DNA from: Lactiplantibacillus songbeiensis
GTDB lineage: Bacteria; Bacillota; Bacilli; Lactobacillales; Lactobacillaceae
Reading direction: 5' to 3'
Assembly (NCBI RefSeq): GCF_005405125.1
Contig: NZ_BJDL01000020.1
Span: forward strand, 31,514-95,513
DNA length: 64,000 nucleotides
Positions 6,989 to 16,998 of the stretch are shown piece by piece (within the stretch, counting starts at the first letter, position 1; each line of letters begins with the position of its first letter). Position numbers and translations under genes: made by a program. Below the pieces are notes generated by a model. It had not been told where the DNA came from, did no database searches, and saw only the letters and a program-made list of their open reading frames with translations.

Positions 6989-9184
6989 ATGGATTTATGG
7001 ACACTGTCAGCGACACAGCCGACACGTGAATTGGCATCGCGGTTAACCGTTAGTAATGGCTTGATTGGGATTAAGGATTTAGCTGAAATCCCGCAGCTTC
7101 AAGCTGTTCCGATGACTGATACGGTAGCGTATGTGAATGGCTTTTATGATTATGAACCGATCCAGTACGGGGAAGCTCAGTTCGGCTTTCCACAACGTAA
7201 CCAGACGATGATTCCGTTACCCGCACCGACCCAATTACAACTCTGGCTAGATGATGTGGCCGTGGATTTAAACCAAGGTCAGGTCATTGATCAGCACTAT
7301 GCGTTAGATATGCGGACTGGGCAATTCACCCATACCTTAATTTGGGAAGCAACGGCGACTGGCCAGCAGCTAAAAATCAAAATTGACCGTTTGACGAGTT
7401 TACACATGGCTGCCTTGATGGGCCAACGGTTGACGGTTGAGGCGCTAAATTTTAAGATCGGTAAGTTACGGGTAGTGGCCGGGTTACATGCCACGGCGAC
7501 TGCGAAAAGTACTGCCTTTGATCCACGTTTAGCGCATTATGATCCACATGATATTTTAGACCATCAGGAGGTGTCACAACCAACGCCTGATATTCGAGGC
7601 CTATCGTTAAACGCCTTGCACAGTGACCAGCAGTTAAGTCTCTTTGTCCATTACGATCAGCCGGGTCAATGGGTCGATGATGGAAATTGGACCGGTGAAT
7701 TTGCTTTTGAACAGGGAAAAGTTAGCCTGACAAAGACGGTGTGGTTTGCTTTAGGGACAACGTCATTACCGGAGGCTGCTACCGACGGACTGAAGACTAG
7801 CTTTGAAGCGCTGGCCCAAGTACAAACGGCTGATTTGCAACAGTTCTGGGCGACTAGTGATATTAAGATTAGTGGGGATGAGGCTTCACAATTAGGCATT
7901 CGTTTCTCACAATTTGGCTTACTCCAAGCACTCGGTGGCCATCAAGGTAGTCATGGCATTGCGGCGAAAGGCTTAACTGGCAGTGGTTACAATGGTCACT
8001 ATTTCTGGGACACTGAAATCTATGAAGCCCCGTTCTTTTACTGGAATCATCCCGAGTTAGCGCGGCGCTTATTGCTCGTTCGTTATCAACAGTTACCCCA
8101 TGCCAAAACTTATGCACAGTCACTGGGATTAGCCGGCGCGTTGTTCCCGTGGCGGACGATTAATGGTGAAGAGTCGTCGGCCTACTTTCCAGCCAGTACC
8201 GCCGCGATTCATATCGATGCTGATGTCGCTTATTTAGTGATTCGGTATTTCCAGATTACCCACGACGCGGCCTTTATGCGTGATTACGGCTTGGAAATCC
8301 TCATTGAAACTAGTCGTTTTTATTTAGATTATGGGAATTTCGATGCACAAAAAGGCTTTGTTTTAAATACAGTTACTGGACCAGATGAATATACCGCTTT
8401 GGTCAATAATAATGCCTATACCAATTATTTAGTGCAATTTGAATTGCGCTACTTAACGGATCATTATGATCAACGCACTGTAGGGCACTTTAAGGTGTCT
8501 AATCAAGAATGGGCCCGCTTTAAAAAAGCCGCTGACGAAATGTACTTTGAAACGCAAGGCGACTTAATTGCGCAGGATGATAGTTTTTTATCGAAGAAAC
8601 GACTCGATTTGAGTCGGATCCCACGTGATCAATTTCCATTATTGACCCACTACCATCCGTTAGTTTTATATCGGTTACAAGTCTTAAAACAGGCGGATTT
8701 AATCTTAGCGATGGTCTTGTTGCCGGAACAATTCACTGATCAACAAGTCCAGACCAATTATGATTATTACGAACCCATCACCACGCATGACTCGTCATTA
8801 TCACCGGCCATTTATGCGATTGCGGCGGCGCGGTTAGGCAAGTATGCAGGGGCGATTGATTTCTTCAAACGGACGATTAATACGGACCTTGAAAACTTAC
8901 AAGGCAACACCGCTGATGGCCTGCATTTGGCTGCGATGGGCGGTAGCTGGATCACATTTGCTTGGGGACTGATGGGGCTAGAAATTGATGATCAGCACGC
9001 AACGTTGCACCCTTACTTACCAACCGGCTGGACGCAATGTGCCTTTAAGTTACAGTATCGAGGTACTGTTTATGCCATCACTGTCACACCCGCCGATTTA
9101 ACTGTGACTGGCGCAGTCGGCGATGAAGTGACGATTGATCAAGCGAGTCGGACCATTCAGATTCAGGCGACTAAGCAATTTTAG
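6989..9184 (+). CDS. Glycoside hydrolase family 65 disaccharide phosphorylase
   Basis: This 731-aa GH65 protein has the usual architecture: an N-terminal beta-sandwich, an (alpha/alpha)6 catalytic domain and a small C-terminal domain. The catalytic-acid segment reads TGPDEYTALVNNNAYTNYL; the usual His after DEY is Thr here. The FWDTEIYEAPFF and LFPWRTINGEE blocks are typical of maltose and kojibiose phosphorylases. ATG 6989 is preferred because GGGAGG lies 7 bases upstream; the in-frame start at 6956 has no ribosome site. No phosphoglucomutase or sugar transporter is adjacent, so the disaccharide substrate is unknown. Confidence 0.85.
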   Translation: MDLWTLSATQPTRELASRLTVSNGLIGIKDLAEIPQLQAVPMTDTVAYVNGFYDYEPIQYGEAQFGFPQRNQTMIPLPAPTQLQLWLDDVAVDLNQGQVIDQHYALDMRTGQFTHTLIWEATATGQQLKIKIDRLTSLHMAALMGQRLTVEALNFKIGKLRVVAGLHATATAKSTAFDPRLAHYDPHDILDHQEVSQPTPDIRGLSLNALHSDQQLSLFVHYDQPGQWVDDGNWTGEFAFEQGKVSLTKTVWFALGTTSLPEAATDGLKTSFEALAQVQTADLQQFWATSDIKISGDEASQLGIRFSQFGLLQALGGHQGSHGIAAKGLTGSGYNGHYFWDTEIYEAPFFYWNHPELARRLLLVRYQQLPHAKTYAQSLGLAGALFPWRTINGEESSAYFPASTAAIHIDADVAYLVIRYFQITHDAAFMRDYGLEILIETSRFYLDYGNFDAQKGFVLNTVTGPDEYTALVNNNAYTNYLVQFELRYLTDHYDQRTVGHFKVSNQEWARFKKAADEMYFETQGDLIAQDDSFLSKKRLDLSRIPRDQFPLLTHYHPLVLYRLQVLKQADLILAMVLLPEQFTDQQVQTNYDYYEPITTHDSSLSPAIYAIAAARLGKYAGAIDFFKRTINTDLENLQGNTADGLHLAAMGGSWITFAWGLMGLEIDDQHATLHPYLPTGWTQCAFKLQYRGTVYAITVTPADLTVTGAVGDEVTIDQASRTIQIQATKQF

Positions 9185-9318
9185 TAAGATTTATTGACTA
9201 GCAGGCTCGTGGTGGATCAGCTCTACAGGTCACTACGATTATTTTTAAGGTCAGCTTTTGGTTAATAATACTGTATTGGATTACGTCTGATGCTAGGTGA
9301 AATTATGGCCTACCACTT

Positions 9319-9364
9319 AGTTTCTGAAAGGCTGAAACGCCATGGCTGAGCATTTTAAGAAATG
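9319..9364. repeat. Deleted miniature of repeat B (both ends joined)
   Basis: GTTTCTGAAAGGCTGAAACGCC resembles one end of B (GTTCCTAAAACGCTGGAACGCC). It is joined directly to GGCTGAGCATTTTAAG, the complement of the other end. The internal sequence is missing, leaving a short hairpin. The remaining part of 9185-9400 shows nothing else recognisable. Confidence 0.55.
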
Positions 9365-9399
9365 AGTTTAAATTGTTGAGTGAAAAATAACCAAGCGTT

Positions 9400-9554
9400 A
9401 ATTTAACGGCGGGCGGTCCAGAATTGGCTCAGTGGTGTCGTTTATCTTAGTCGGTGATTTTCCGACTTAGATAAAGCCCGGCTTTCGAGACCGCACTGTG
9501 GCTCGAAAACGCGGCCACCACGTTCCAGCCAATTCTGGGCCAACCAGAGTGACA
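9400..9554 (-). repeat. Repeat A, stand-alone copy in reverse orientation
   Basis: The sequence is near-identical to the reverse complement of the A part at 60291-60449, including CACCACGTTCCAGCCAATTC and CAGTGGTGTCGTTTATCTTA. It ends just before the trpE promoter. Confidence 0.9.
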
Positions 9555-9562
9555 AGTTGAAG

Positions 9563-9591
9563 TTGACAAAGTTCTCATTAAAGTTTAATCT
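9563..9591 (+). promoter_or_regulatory. trpEG promoter
   Basis: TTGACA (9563-9568), a 17-bp spacer, then TAATCT (9586-9591), directly upstream of the T-box leader. Confidence 0.8.
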
Positions 9592-9599
9592 AAACGGCA

Positions 9600-9888
9600 A
9601 TTAAAAAAGTTCGTCCAAAAACCGATGAGATGGAGATCAAGATGACCGGGCCCGCCCAGAGAGCGACTATTGCTGTGAATGTTGCCGAATGCCAGTCATT
9701 AAATGGACCATTGAGGGTTCCCGCGAAATAAGAGTACCGGGAAACGTTAGGCAGACGTCACTGCCAGCAAGGTGTTAGCCTTGTTTAGAGGGAACGGGTT
9801 AGTTATCGCAACTAACGCGTTAATTAAGGTGGTACCGCGGAGTGAATCCGTCCTTAAACGTTGCAAAACGTTTTTGGGCGGATTTTTT
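9600..9888 (+). promoter_or_regulatory. Tryptophan T-box riboswitch controlling trpEG
   Basis: Stem I begins near GATGAGATGGAGATCAAG. The specifier loop contains TGG (Trp) at 9704-9706 followed by a purine. The T-box AAGGTGGTACCGCGG lies at 9826-9840. The competing terminator AATCCGTCC...GGGCGGATTTTTT is at 9845-9888. Uncharged tRNA-Trp binding would favour the antiterminator and so transcription of trpEG. Confidence 0.95.
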
Positions 9889-9907
9889 AGTTTGGAGGAA
9901 TTTGTGT

Positions 9908-9952
9908 ATGTTAACTTGTCGATGGTCATGCTTGAAAGCTGCTGGTTACTGA
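9908..9952 (+). CDS. Possible 14-codon leader peptide with a Trp codon
   Basis: ATG 9908 follows GGAGG (9894-9898) with good spacing and encodes MLTCRWSCLKAAGY before TGA. It lies between the T-box terminator and trpE and has one Trp codon in the context CGA TGG. A comparable frame occurs in the same place upstream of trpD, which argues against chance. Whether it is translated and regulatory is inferred. Confidence 0.5.
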   Translation: MLTCRWSCLKAAGY

Positions 9953-9973
9953 AGCCGTTCAAGGAGATTAAAA

Positions 9974-11419
9974 ATGAATCTAAAAACGCTACAACAACTA
10001 AGTCAAAGTTACCCCATGGTGCCCGTAACCTTACAATATCAAGTCGATCAATTTGATCCAGTGGCCGTGACCGCGGCACTACAAACGCCTACGCAACCGT
10101 GTTTTCTATTAACCGGCCAACCGAAACCCAATGAAGCTGGCTATAGTTTTATCGGTGTGCGCCCGCAACAAACCTTGACGTATCGCAATGGTCAGCTAAC
10201 GGTGACGACAGCTGACAAAATAACGCAGACTAAAACCGCATTAAAACCAGTCCTGCAGCACTTAATGACCGTTAACCAAACGCCTAAGATTCCTGGCTTA
10301 CCGCCTTTTACTGGTGGCTTGGCAGGGTACTTTAGTTATGATTATGCGCGTTATGCCAATCCCACCTTACCGCAACATCCGGCCGACCCAGATCATCTGA
10401 ATGATGCTGATCTATTAGTGGTGGATCAGGTCATTGGTTATAACCACCAAACGCATCAAGTCACCTTGTCACAGTTAGTCTCAACGGCAACCTTGGCGAC
10501 GCGTTATGCCACGGTAATGGCGGATTTGCGGGCCCTTAAACAGCGACTTGCCACTTGTCTGGAACCCGCGCTGCCGACATTACGGTTACTGACACCGTTG
10601 ACGCTAGCTTTTGATTTGCCGACGTTTACCGCCAAGGTCGCCCAAACGAAGCAGCATATTCGCCAAGGTGATATTTTTCAGTTGATCTTATCAAACCCAC
10701 AACGGGCACAGATGACGGGGCCATTATTCAACTTAACCCGAACCTTATTTCCAGCCAGTCCGGCGCCGTATCAATTTTACTTTCGGCACGGTGATTTCGA
10801 GACGGTTGGGGCTTCACCGGAGACGCTGATTAAAAAACAAGGGGATAAGCTAGTGACTTATCCGTTAGCAGGTACTCGGCGACGAGGAAGAACGGCTGCT
10901 GAAGATATGGCGTTGGCCCGTGAATTAATGACTAGTCCGAAAGAATTGGCGGAACATAATATGCTGATTGACTTGGGCCGCAATGATTTAGGCAAAGTCA
11001 GTCAGTTTGGTAGTGTACAAGTGACTCGGACGCGGCAACTGTTGAAGTTCAGCCAAGTGATGCACTTGGGATCAACAGTTGAAAGTCGGGTGGCAGCAGG
11101 AACGTCTCCGATTGATATCATCGAGTCGCTAATGCCAGCGGGAACGCTATCGGGCGCCCCTAAAGTTCGGGCAATGCAACTGATTAGTGAGCTTGAACAG
11201 CGCAAGCGCGGTATTTATGGCGGTTGCTTAGGATACTTAGATTTCAATGGTGATTTGGATTTCTGTATTGGCATTCGTTTGGCCTATCGACAAGGCGCCC
11301 AACTAGTCGTACATTCTGGTGCGGGCATTGTGGCCGATAGTTGTGCCAAACATGAATTTCAAGAGTTCAATCATAAAGCGCGCGCGGTCGTGCAAGCGCT
11401 AAAGGTGGTGGCGCAATGA
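9974..11419 (+). CDS. trpE: Anthranilate synthase component I
   Basis: TrpE (481 aa) converts chorismate to anthranilate with ammonia supplied by TrpG. The chorismate-binding C-terminal domain is clear: GDIFQLILSNPQ, GASPETL, TYPLAGTRRRG, LIDLGRNDLG and GTLSGAPKVRAM. In the N-terminal domain, the motif usually written LLES, which contributes to Trp feedback binding, reads LLTG (residues 45-48) before GYSFIG. The gene has an AAGGAG site and its stop overlaps the trpG start by 4 bases. Confidence 0.95.
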   Translation: MNLKTLQQLSQSYPMVPVTLQYQVDQFDPVAVTAALQTPTQPCFLLTGQPKPNEAGYSFIGVRPQQTLTYRNGQLTVTTADKITQTKTALKPVLQHLMTVNQTPKIPGLPPFTGGLAGYFSYDYARYANPTLPQHPADPDHLNDADLLVVDQVIGYNHQTHQVTLSQLVSTATLATRYATVMADLRALKQRLATCLEPALPTLRLLTPLTLAFDLPTFTAKVAQTKQHIRQGDIFQLILSNPQRAQMTGPLFNLTRTLFPASPAPYQFYFRHGDFETVGASPETLIKKQGDKLVTYPLAGTRRRGRTAAEDMALARELMTSPKELAEHNMLIDLGRNDLGKVSQFGSVQVTRTRQLLKFSQVMHLGSTVESRVAAGTSPIDIIESLMPAGTLSGAPKVRAMQLISELEQRKRGIYGGCLGYLDFNGDLDFCIGIRLAYRQGAQLVVHSGAGIVADSCAKHEFQEFNHKARAVVQALKVVAQ

Positions 11420-11985
11420 TTTATCTGATTGATAATTATGACAGCTTCACGTATAACTTGTACCAACTAGTCGGTACTTTAACGGCCGAACCAATTACGG
11501 TAATCAAAAATGATGCGTTAACACCGGCTGAACTGATTGCGCGTCATCCTAGTAAACTCTTTTTTTCGCCCGGTCCAGGACGGCCAGAACAGGCGGGGGC
11601 AATGATGGCTCAACTACATGCGTTGATTGGCCGGGTCCCCATTCTAGGGGTATGTCTAGGTCATCAAGCACTAGCGTTAGCGTATGGCGGTCAAGTCGGT
11701 CCAGCTCCTGAGTTGATGCATGGTCGTCCCAGTTCGATTACGGTTAATCAAGCTGGGCAGCTGTTTGCTGGTTGTCCAACGACCTTTACCGGGGCGCGTT
11801 ATCATTCACTGGCGATTACCCAATGTCCGTCTGACTTACAAGTAACGGCGACGGCTGATGATGGCACGATTATGGCGGTAGCAGATGAAGCCCGTGCGGT
11901 TTATGGGGTACAGTTTCATCCGGAATCAATCATGACTGATCCCAAGGTGGGCACTAAAATCATTCGTAACTTTCTGTCAATTTAG
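11416..11985 (+). CDS. trpG: Anthranilate synthase component II (glutamine amidotransferase)
   Basis: This 189-aa class I glutamine amidotransferase feeds ammonia to TrpE. The nucleophile Cys is in GVCLGHQALA (near residue 79), and the His and Glu of the triad are in GVQFHPES near the C-terminus. It opens with IDNYDSFTYNL, the family hallmark. It ends the first trp unit, and a new promoter and T-box follow within 35 bases. Confidence 0.95.
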   Translation: MIYLIDNYDSFTYNLYQLVGTLTAEPITVIKNDALTPAELIARHPSKLFFSPGPGRPEQAGAMMAQLHALIGRVPILGVCLGHQALALAYGGQVGPAPELMHGRPSSITVNQAGQLFAGCPTTFTGARYHSLAITQCPSDLQVTATADDGTIMAVADEARAVYGVQFHPESIMTDPKVGTKIIRNFLSI

Positions 11986-12017
11986 TGAGTAAAATTAAAA
12001 TTAAATGAAAATAAAGC

Positions 12018-12046
12018 TTGACTTTCATCAAAAACAGCCTTATTCT
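12018..12046 (+). promoter_or_regulatory. trpDCFBA promoter
   Basis: TTGACT (12018-12023), a 17-bp spacer, then TATTCT (12041-12046), immediately before the second T-box. Confidence 0.75.
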
Positions 12047-12060
12047 CAATAACAACCAAA

Positions 12061-12358
12061 TAAGTTCGTCCATAAACCGATGAGATGGAGATCAAGATAA
12101 TTGTGCACGTAAAGAGAGCGGCCGCTGCTGAGAGTGCCGTCGAACGCAGATTATTAAATGGACCATCGAGGGTTCCCGCGAAACTGTAGTACCGGGAAAC
12201 GTTAGGCATACGTCAATTGTCGGCAGGGTGTTAGCCCTGTGCTAAGCGTAATTAATTGAGGGACTGTCTGAGCAGTCGTCGATTAATTAAATTAAGGTGG
12301 CACCGCGGAATAATCCGTCCTTAAACGTAGGTAAACTGCGTTTATGGGCGGATTTTTT
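12061..12358 (+). promoter_or_regulatory. Tryptophan T-box riboswitch controlling trpDCFBA
   Basis: It has the same architecture as the first leader. The specifier TGG is at 12159-12161 within a segment nearly identical to that of leader 1 (TTAAATGGACCAT). AAGGTGGCACCGCGG is at 12294-12308, and the terminator is at 12312-12358. An extra hairpin region (12255-12290) lengthens it relative to leader 1. Two such leaders imply duplication followed by divergence. Confidence 0.95.
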
Positions 12359-12380
12359 GGATTCTAAGGAGGTCATCAGT

Positions 12381-12422
12381 ATGCAACTAAACCCTGGTAA
12401 ACGATGGTATCACCCAATTTAA
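12381..12422 (+). CDS. Possible 13-codon leader peptide with a Trp codon
   Basis: AAGGAGG (12367-12373) precedes ATG 12381, which encodes [13 protein letters not shown] and stops at TAA 12420-12422. As upstream of trpE, the Trp codon occurs as CGA TGG, so both peptides contain Arg-Trp. The frame ends 38 bases before the trpD start. A role in translation-level sensing is inferred only. Confidence 0.55.
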   Translation: MQLNPGKRWYHPI

Positions 12423-12460
12423 TGGCGCGTTACTTAGCATTTAAAATTGGAGGAATACCT

Positions 12461-13480
12461 ATGATTGAAACTGCGATTAAAACCTTAACTGAAAATCAAG
12501 ATTTAACTTATGACCAAACCCACGCCGTGATTGATGAGATTATGAGCGGACACACGACCGATATTCAAATTGCCAGCTTTTTAACTGGGCTAGCAGTCAA
12601 AATGGCGACCGTACCAGAAATTGCGGGAGCAGCCGCCGCGATGCGCGCTCATGCGTTGGCGTTTCCAACCGATGAAGCCGTCTTAGAAATTGTCGGTACG
12701 GGCGGTGATCATTCGAATTCATTTAATATTTCAACGACGACGGCGCTAGTTGTTTCGGCGACTGGGATTCCGGTGGCCAAGCATGGTAATCGCGCGGCTT
12801 CATCGAAGAGTGGCGCGGCCGATGTGTTAGAAGCACTGGGCGTCAACATTACCGTTGATCCGCAACAGAGTGCCACGATTCTGCGACAGATTGGGTTATG
12901 TTTCTTATTCGCGCAAGAATACCATCAAGCGATGAAGTATGTGGCGCCAGTCCGTCAGGCATTAGGCATTCGGACCTTGTTCAACATTCTTGGGCCGTTA
13001 GCTAATCCGGCACATGCCACGGCACAAGTCTTGGGGGTCTACGATGATGCCTTAGTCGTCCCGATGGCGAAGGTCTTGCAGCAGTTGGGGCTAAAGCATG
13101 CGATGGTCGTGCATGGTCAAGATGGCTTTGATGAAGTGTCCTTATCCGCACCAACCACAGTGGCTGAGATTAACGGTGACCACTTAACCACGACCACGTT
13201 AACGCCCGAACAATTCGGACTACAACGTTGTGATAAAGCGGCAATTATTGGAGGCTCGCCAGCTGACAATGCGGCGATTACGCGTGCTATTTTGAATGGA
13301 CAACCGGGTCCACAACGAGATGTGGTCGTGTTCAACGCCGGTTGTGCCATTCACACGGCGCGACCCGAACTGAGTATTCAAGCTGGCATTAACTTGGCCC
13401 AAGCCGCCATTGATGACGGAGCAGCTTTACAACAATTGACGCAACTGATTGCCTTAACGAAAGCGGGGCAGGCCGCATGA
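12461..13480 (+). CDS. trpD: Anthranilate phosphoribosyltransferase
   Basis: TrpD (339 aa) joins anthranilate to phosphoribosyl pyrophosphate. The PRPP-binding [15 protein letters not shown] segment, [21 protein letters not shown], and VFNAG near the C-terminus are all typical. ATG 12461 with GGAGG is chosen; the longer in-frame opening at 12404 lacks a ribosome site and overlaps the leader frame. The stop overlaps trpC by 4 bases. Confidence 0.95.
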   Translation: MIETAIKTLTENQDLTYDQTHAVIDEIMSGHTTDIQIASFLTGLAVKMATVPEIAGAAAAMRAHALAFPTDEAVLEIVGTGGDHSNSFNISTTTALVVSATGIPVAKHGNRAASSKSGAADVLEALGVNITVDPQQSATILRQIGLCFLFAQEYHQAMKYVAPVRQALGIRTLFNILGPLANPAHATAQVLGVYDDALVVPMAKVLQQLGLKHAMVVHGQDGFDEVSLSAPTTVAEINGDHLTTTTLTPEQFGLQRCDKAAIIGGSPADNAAITRAILNGQPGPQRDVVVFNAGCAIHTARPELSIQAGINLAQAAIDDGAALQQLTQLIALTKAGQAA

Positions 13481-14262
13481 TTTTAGACACGCTGGTCCAG
13501 CATACCCAACGCCGACTAGCGGCGCAGACGATTCCCACAGCGATCTTGCGACAGCAAGCCCTGGCAAGGCCTAAAGGTAATGTCGACGCCGTCTTGAATC
13601 GGTTTCGACACCCCGGCTTACAAGTGATTGGCGAAGTCAAACAAGCGTCGCCATCGAAAGGCCAGATTGTAACGAATTTTCCGTATTTACAAATTGCACA
13701 GGCTTATGTCGCAGCCGGAATTGATGCGATTTCCGTGTTGACCGAACCAGATTATTTTCACGGTGACTTGGCTTATTTGCAAACGATTGCTAATAAGGTT
13801 GATGTTCCAGTCTTACGAAAAGATTTTACGTTAGCACCAAGCATGCTGTATCGAGCGAAGTTAGCAGGGGCCGACATGGTCTTACTAATTGTTGCTATCT
13901 TAACGGATGCACAATTGCGTGAGTTGCAGGCGTTAGCCGATGACTTAGGCTTAGCGGCGATTGTAGAAGTGCATAATCGGACAGAATTAACCCGTGGCTT
14001 GGCAGCTGGCGCGCGGCTGATTGGGATCAATAACCGGGATTTAACAGATTTCAAAGTTGACTTAAATCGCAGTATTAGTTTACGGCCGATGGTGCCAGCG
14101 GGGATTCCCGTGATTGCTGAAAGCGGGATTCGGACTGCCACGGATATGGCGCGCTTACGGGCAGCTAAGCTGGATGGCGTCTTGATTGGTGAGACCTTAA
14201 TGCGTGCCCCTGATAAAGCGGCTAAGTTAGCCGAGTTAAAAGGAAGTATTGCTAATGACTAA
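13477..14262 (+). CDS. trpC: Indole-3-glycerol phosphate synthase
   Basis: This 261-aa (beta/alpha)8 enzyme carries out ring closure to indole-3-glycerol phosphate. The conserved segments are [14 protein letters not shown] (catalytic Glu/Lys), [17 protein letters not shown] and VIAESGI. It is coupled to trpD by a 4-base overlap, and the trpF start lies inside its last codons. Confidence 0.95.
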   Translation: MILDTLVQHTQRRLAAQTIPTAILRQQALARPKGNVDAVLNRFRHPGLQVIGEVKQASPSKGQIVTNFPYLQIAQAYVAAGIDAISVLTEPDYFHGDLAYLQTIANKVDVPVLRKDFTLAPSMLYRAKLAGADMVLLIVAILTDAQLRELQALADDLGLAAIVEVHNRTELTRGLAAGARLIGINNRDLTDFKVDLNRSISLRPMVPAGIPVIAESGIRTATDMARLRAAKLDGVLIGETLMRAPDKAAKLAELKGSIAND

Positions 14263-14842
14263 AATTAAAATCTGCGGGTTAATGACGACCGCTGATATTG
14301 CGGCTATTAATCACGCTAAACCAGATTATGCCGGCTTTGTATTTACTGCTGGTCGACATCAACTGACCTTGGATCAAGCTTTAAACTTGCGGCGACACCT
14401 GGATTCAGCGATTCCTAGTGTAGGAGTCTTTGTCGATGCCTCATTGGCGACGATGCTGATGGCCGTGCAGCAAGGGGCGATTAGCATCGTGCAACTGCAC
14501 GGCCATGAATCGGCAACGACCATCCGGGCCTTACAACGCACTGGTGTCCCAGTGATTCAAGCATTTCGTTTGCCAGAACGGCCGTATCAGGCAACGCCAG
14601 CGGATTATGTCATGCTAGATAGTCAGGTAGGCAGTAAGCAACCGTTAACGCAAGCACAGCTTAACCTACCGATTAGTCAGCCGGTCTTTTTAGCCGGCGC
14701 ATTGACGCCAAAAAATGTTACGGCTGTCCTACAAACTAGTCGGCCTGCAGTTATCGATGTCTCGCGTGGTGTGGAAACGGCTGGCCGTAAGGATCCACAT
14801 AAAATCGCGCAGATGGTGGCTAAAGTCCATCAATTCAACTGA
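14255..14842 (+). CDS. trpF: Phosphoribosylanthranilate isomerase
   Basis: TrpF (195 aa) isomerises N-(5-phosphoribosyl)anthranilate. It opens with the KICGL motif carrying the catalytic Cys, then has AGFVF and VGVFVDAS, and near the end DVSRGVE. ATG 14255 is preferred to the in-frame TTG at 14249 because of its spacing from AAAGGAAG. It overlaps trpC by 8 bases. Confidence 0.92.
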   Translation: MTKIKICGLMTTADIAAINHAKPDYAGFVFTAGRHQLTLDQALNLRRHLDSAIPSVGVFVDASLATMLMAVQQGAISIVQLHGHESATTIRALQRTGVPVIQAFRLPERPYQATPADYVMLDSQVGSKQPLTQAQLNLPISQPVFLAGALTPKNVTAVLQTSRPAVIDVSRGVETAGRKDPHKIAQMVAKVHQFN

Positions 14843-14858
14843 AATGGAGTTCTTTAAA

Positions 14859-16073
14859 ATGTCAGAAAGACTAACAACAGCTCAGACAACCGATGATCGC
14901 TATTACGGTCAGTTCGGTGGTCAATTCATCCCAGAAACCTTAATGACGGAATTACAAGCCGTGGCTAAGGCGTATCACCGTTATCGGCAAGATCCAGATT
15001 TCTTGCATGACCTACACACATTATTACACGACTATGCTAATCGGCCCTCATTGCTCTACTATGCCGAGCGGATGACCAAGGATTTGGGTGGCGCCAAGAT
15101 TTATTTAAAACGTGAAGATTTGAATCATACTGGTGCTCACAAGATTAATAATGTGATTGGTCAAGCCTTAATTGCTAAACGGATGGGAAAGACCCGCCTG
15201 ATTGCCGAGACCGGGGCCGGGCAGCATGGCGTGGCAACGGCCACAATTGCCGCCTTATTCGGCATGGACTGTGAAGTCTATATGGGTAAGTTGGATACGG
15301 ATCGTCAACGGTTGAATGTCTATCGGATGGAATTACTAGGCGCTAAAGTCCATCCAGTGACGACTGGTTCAATGGTGTTAAAAGATGCGGTCAACGCGGC
15401 GCTACAAGCATGGACGCAACGGGTCGATGATACTTTTTATGTGATGGGTTCAGCCGTAGGACCTTATCCGTTTCCACAGATGGTGCATGATTTTCAGAGC
15501 GTGATCAGTCGGGAATCTAAAGCGCAGCTGCAAGCGGTTGAACATCATTTACCAGATATGGTCGTGGCGTGTGTTGGCGGTGGCAGTAATGCCATTGGGA
15601 GTTTTGCCCAATATATCGACGATCCTAGTGTGCAGTTGATTGGTTGTGAAGCTGCGGGTAAAGGTGTCAATACCGGGCAAACTGCTGCCACGATTGAAAA
15701 GGGAACTCCAGGGATTTTCCACGGCATGAAGTCCTTGTTCTTACAAAATGATGATGGTCAGATTGATCAAGTTTATTCGATCTCAGCCGGCCTGGATTAT
15801 CCTGGGGTTGGTCCGGAACATGCCCAATTAGCAGCGCTAAAACGCGCGACCTATGTTGGCATTACGGATGAAGAAGCCGTGCAAGCTTTTGAATATATTG
15901 CGAAGACGGAAGGAATTATTGCGGCGATTGAAAGTTGTCACGCTTTAGCCTATGTGATGAAGGTGGCGCCAACGATGCGACCGGATCAAACAATCATTTG
16001 TACATTGTCAGGCCGTGGCGATAAGGATGTTGCCGCAATTGCACGCTATCGGGGGACTGATTTACATGACTAA
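14859..16073 (+). CDS. trpB: Tryptophan synthase beta chain
   Basis: TrpB (404 aa) is the PLP enzyme that condenses indole with serine. The PLP lysine lies in [15 protein letters not shown], the phosphate-binding loop is GGGSNAIG, and the N-terminus has the typical [15 protein letters not shown] 14859 matches the family N-terminus; the much longer open frame starting at 14715 runs back into trpF and is not credible. It overlaps trpA by 8 bases. Confidence 0.95.
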   Translation: MSERLTTAQTTDDRYYGQFGGQFIPETLMTELQAVAKAYHRYRQDPDFLHDLHTLLHDYANRPSLLYYAERMTKDLGGAKIYLKREDLNHTGAHKINNVIGQALIAKRMGKTRLIAETGAGQHGVATATIAALFGMDCEVYMGKLDTDRQRLNVYRMELLGAKVHPVTTGSMVLKDAVNAALQAWTQRVDDTFYVMGSAVGPYPFPQMVHDFQSVISRESKAQLQAVEHHLPDMVVACVGGGSNAIGSFAQYIDDPSVQLIGCEAAGKGVNTGQTAATIEKGTPGIFHGMKSLFLQNDDGQIDQVYSISAGLDYPGVGPEHAQLAALKRATYVGITDEEAVQAFEYIAKTEGIIAAIESCHALAYVMKVAPTMRPDQTIICTLSGRGDKDVAAIARYRGTDLHD

Positions 16074-16836
16074 TTTAAAAGCTGTTTTTGATCAACAAAA
16101 AGTTTTTATGCCTTTTATTGTGGCTGATGATCCGGATGTTGAGACCACAGTAAAAAGTATCGTGACACTCGCTGAAAATGGAGCGGATGTTGTTGAACTG
16201 GGATTACCATTCTCTGACCCCGTCGCGGATGGTCCCGTGATTCAGGCGGCTGACTTACGCGCATTTAAAGCCGGGGTCAAGACGGCGACCGTCTTTGAAA
16301 TCGTCGAGCAGGTTCGCACACAAACGGCCGTGCCTATTGTGTTATTAACCTATGTCAATTTGGTTTATAAATATGGTTATGACGCCTTTTGCCAGCGCTG
16401 TCAGCAACTCGATATTAGTGGTTTGGTGATTCCAGATCTGCCACTAGAAGAAAATGCCGAATTAAAAGCGATTGCGACGAAGCATCATGTGGCGTTAGTG
16501 CCACTGATTGCGCCGACTTCTGGCAAGCGTATCACCAAGATTGCGGCTCAAGCAACTGGGTTTATTTACGTCGTTTCAGCGATGGGCGTCACCGGTCAAC
16601 GGGAGCAGTTTTCGAAGCAGTTGGCCACGACGATTGCCCAGATTCGGGCGGTTACCACAGTCCCAGTCGCCATTGGGTTTGGCATTCATTCACCGCAACA
16701 AGCGCATGAGCTTGGCCAATTAGCGGATGGTATCATTATTGGGAGCGCGATTGTGAAGTTGATGGCCGCCCAACCGGTTGACTTGCAAGCCCAATTAGCC
16801 AACTATGCGCAGTCAATTAAGCAAGCTTTAAGCTAA
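16066..16836 (+). CDS. trpA: Tryptophan synthase alpha chain
   Basis: TrpA (256 aa) cleaves indole-3-glycerol phosphate and channels indole to TrpB. The [17 protein letters not shown] segment carries the catalytic Glu and Asp, and the PDLPLEE and [13 protein letters not shown] segments are typical. The start is ATG 16066, inside the end of trpB. It is the last gene of the second trp unit. Confidence 0.95.
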   Translation: MTNLKAVFDQQKVFMPFIVADDPDVETTVKSIVTLAENGADVVELGLPFSDPVADGPVIQAADLRAFKAGVKTATVFEIVEQVRTQTAVPIVLLTYVNLVYKYGYDAFCQRCQQLDISGLVIPDLPLEENAELKAIATKHHVALVPLIAPTSGKRITKIAAQATGFIYVVSAMGVTGQREQFSKQLATTIAQIRAVTTVPVAIGFGIHSPQQAHELGQLADGIIIGSAIVKLMAAQPVDLQAQLANYAQSIKQALS

Positions 16837-16862
16837 ATGATAGGTCATCCTAACTAGGTTGA

Positions 16863-16890
16863 AACACGTCTCATTTGGGGCGTGTTTTTG
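16863..16890 (+). terminator. trp operon terminator
   Basis: AACACG pairs with CGTGTT and is followed by TTTTG. Confidence 0.7.
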
Positions 16891-16998
16891 TGTTATTCCA
16901 TAACGGAATATGAATTAGTCAAAAGTCGAGTTGTTCCCGACCTAGCCGGCGTTTAAGATAGAGGTTGAAGCTAAAGATGAAATTAAGAGGTCGATTAA

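Noticed and set aside
9772..10056. Open frames spanning the trpE T-box terminator and start
   Set aside because: They overlap the T-box structure and trpE in other frames, and their length is explained by chance.
14715..14858. N-terminal extension of trpB
   Set aside because: It lies inside trpF in another frame; the family N-terminus and the position of the next good ATG fix the start at 14859.
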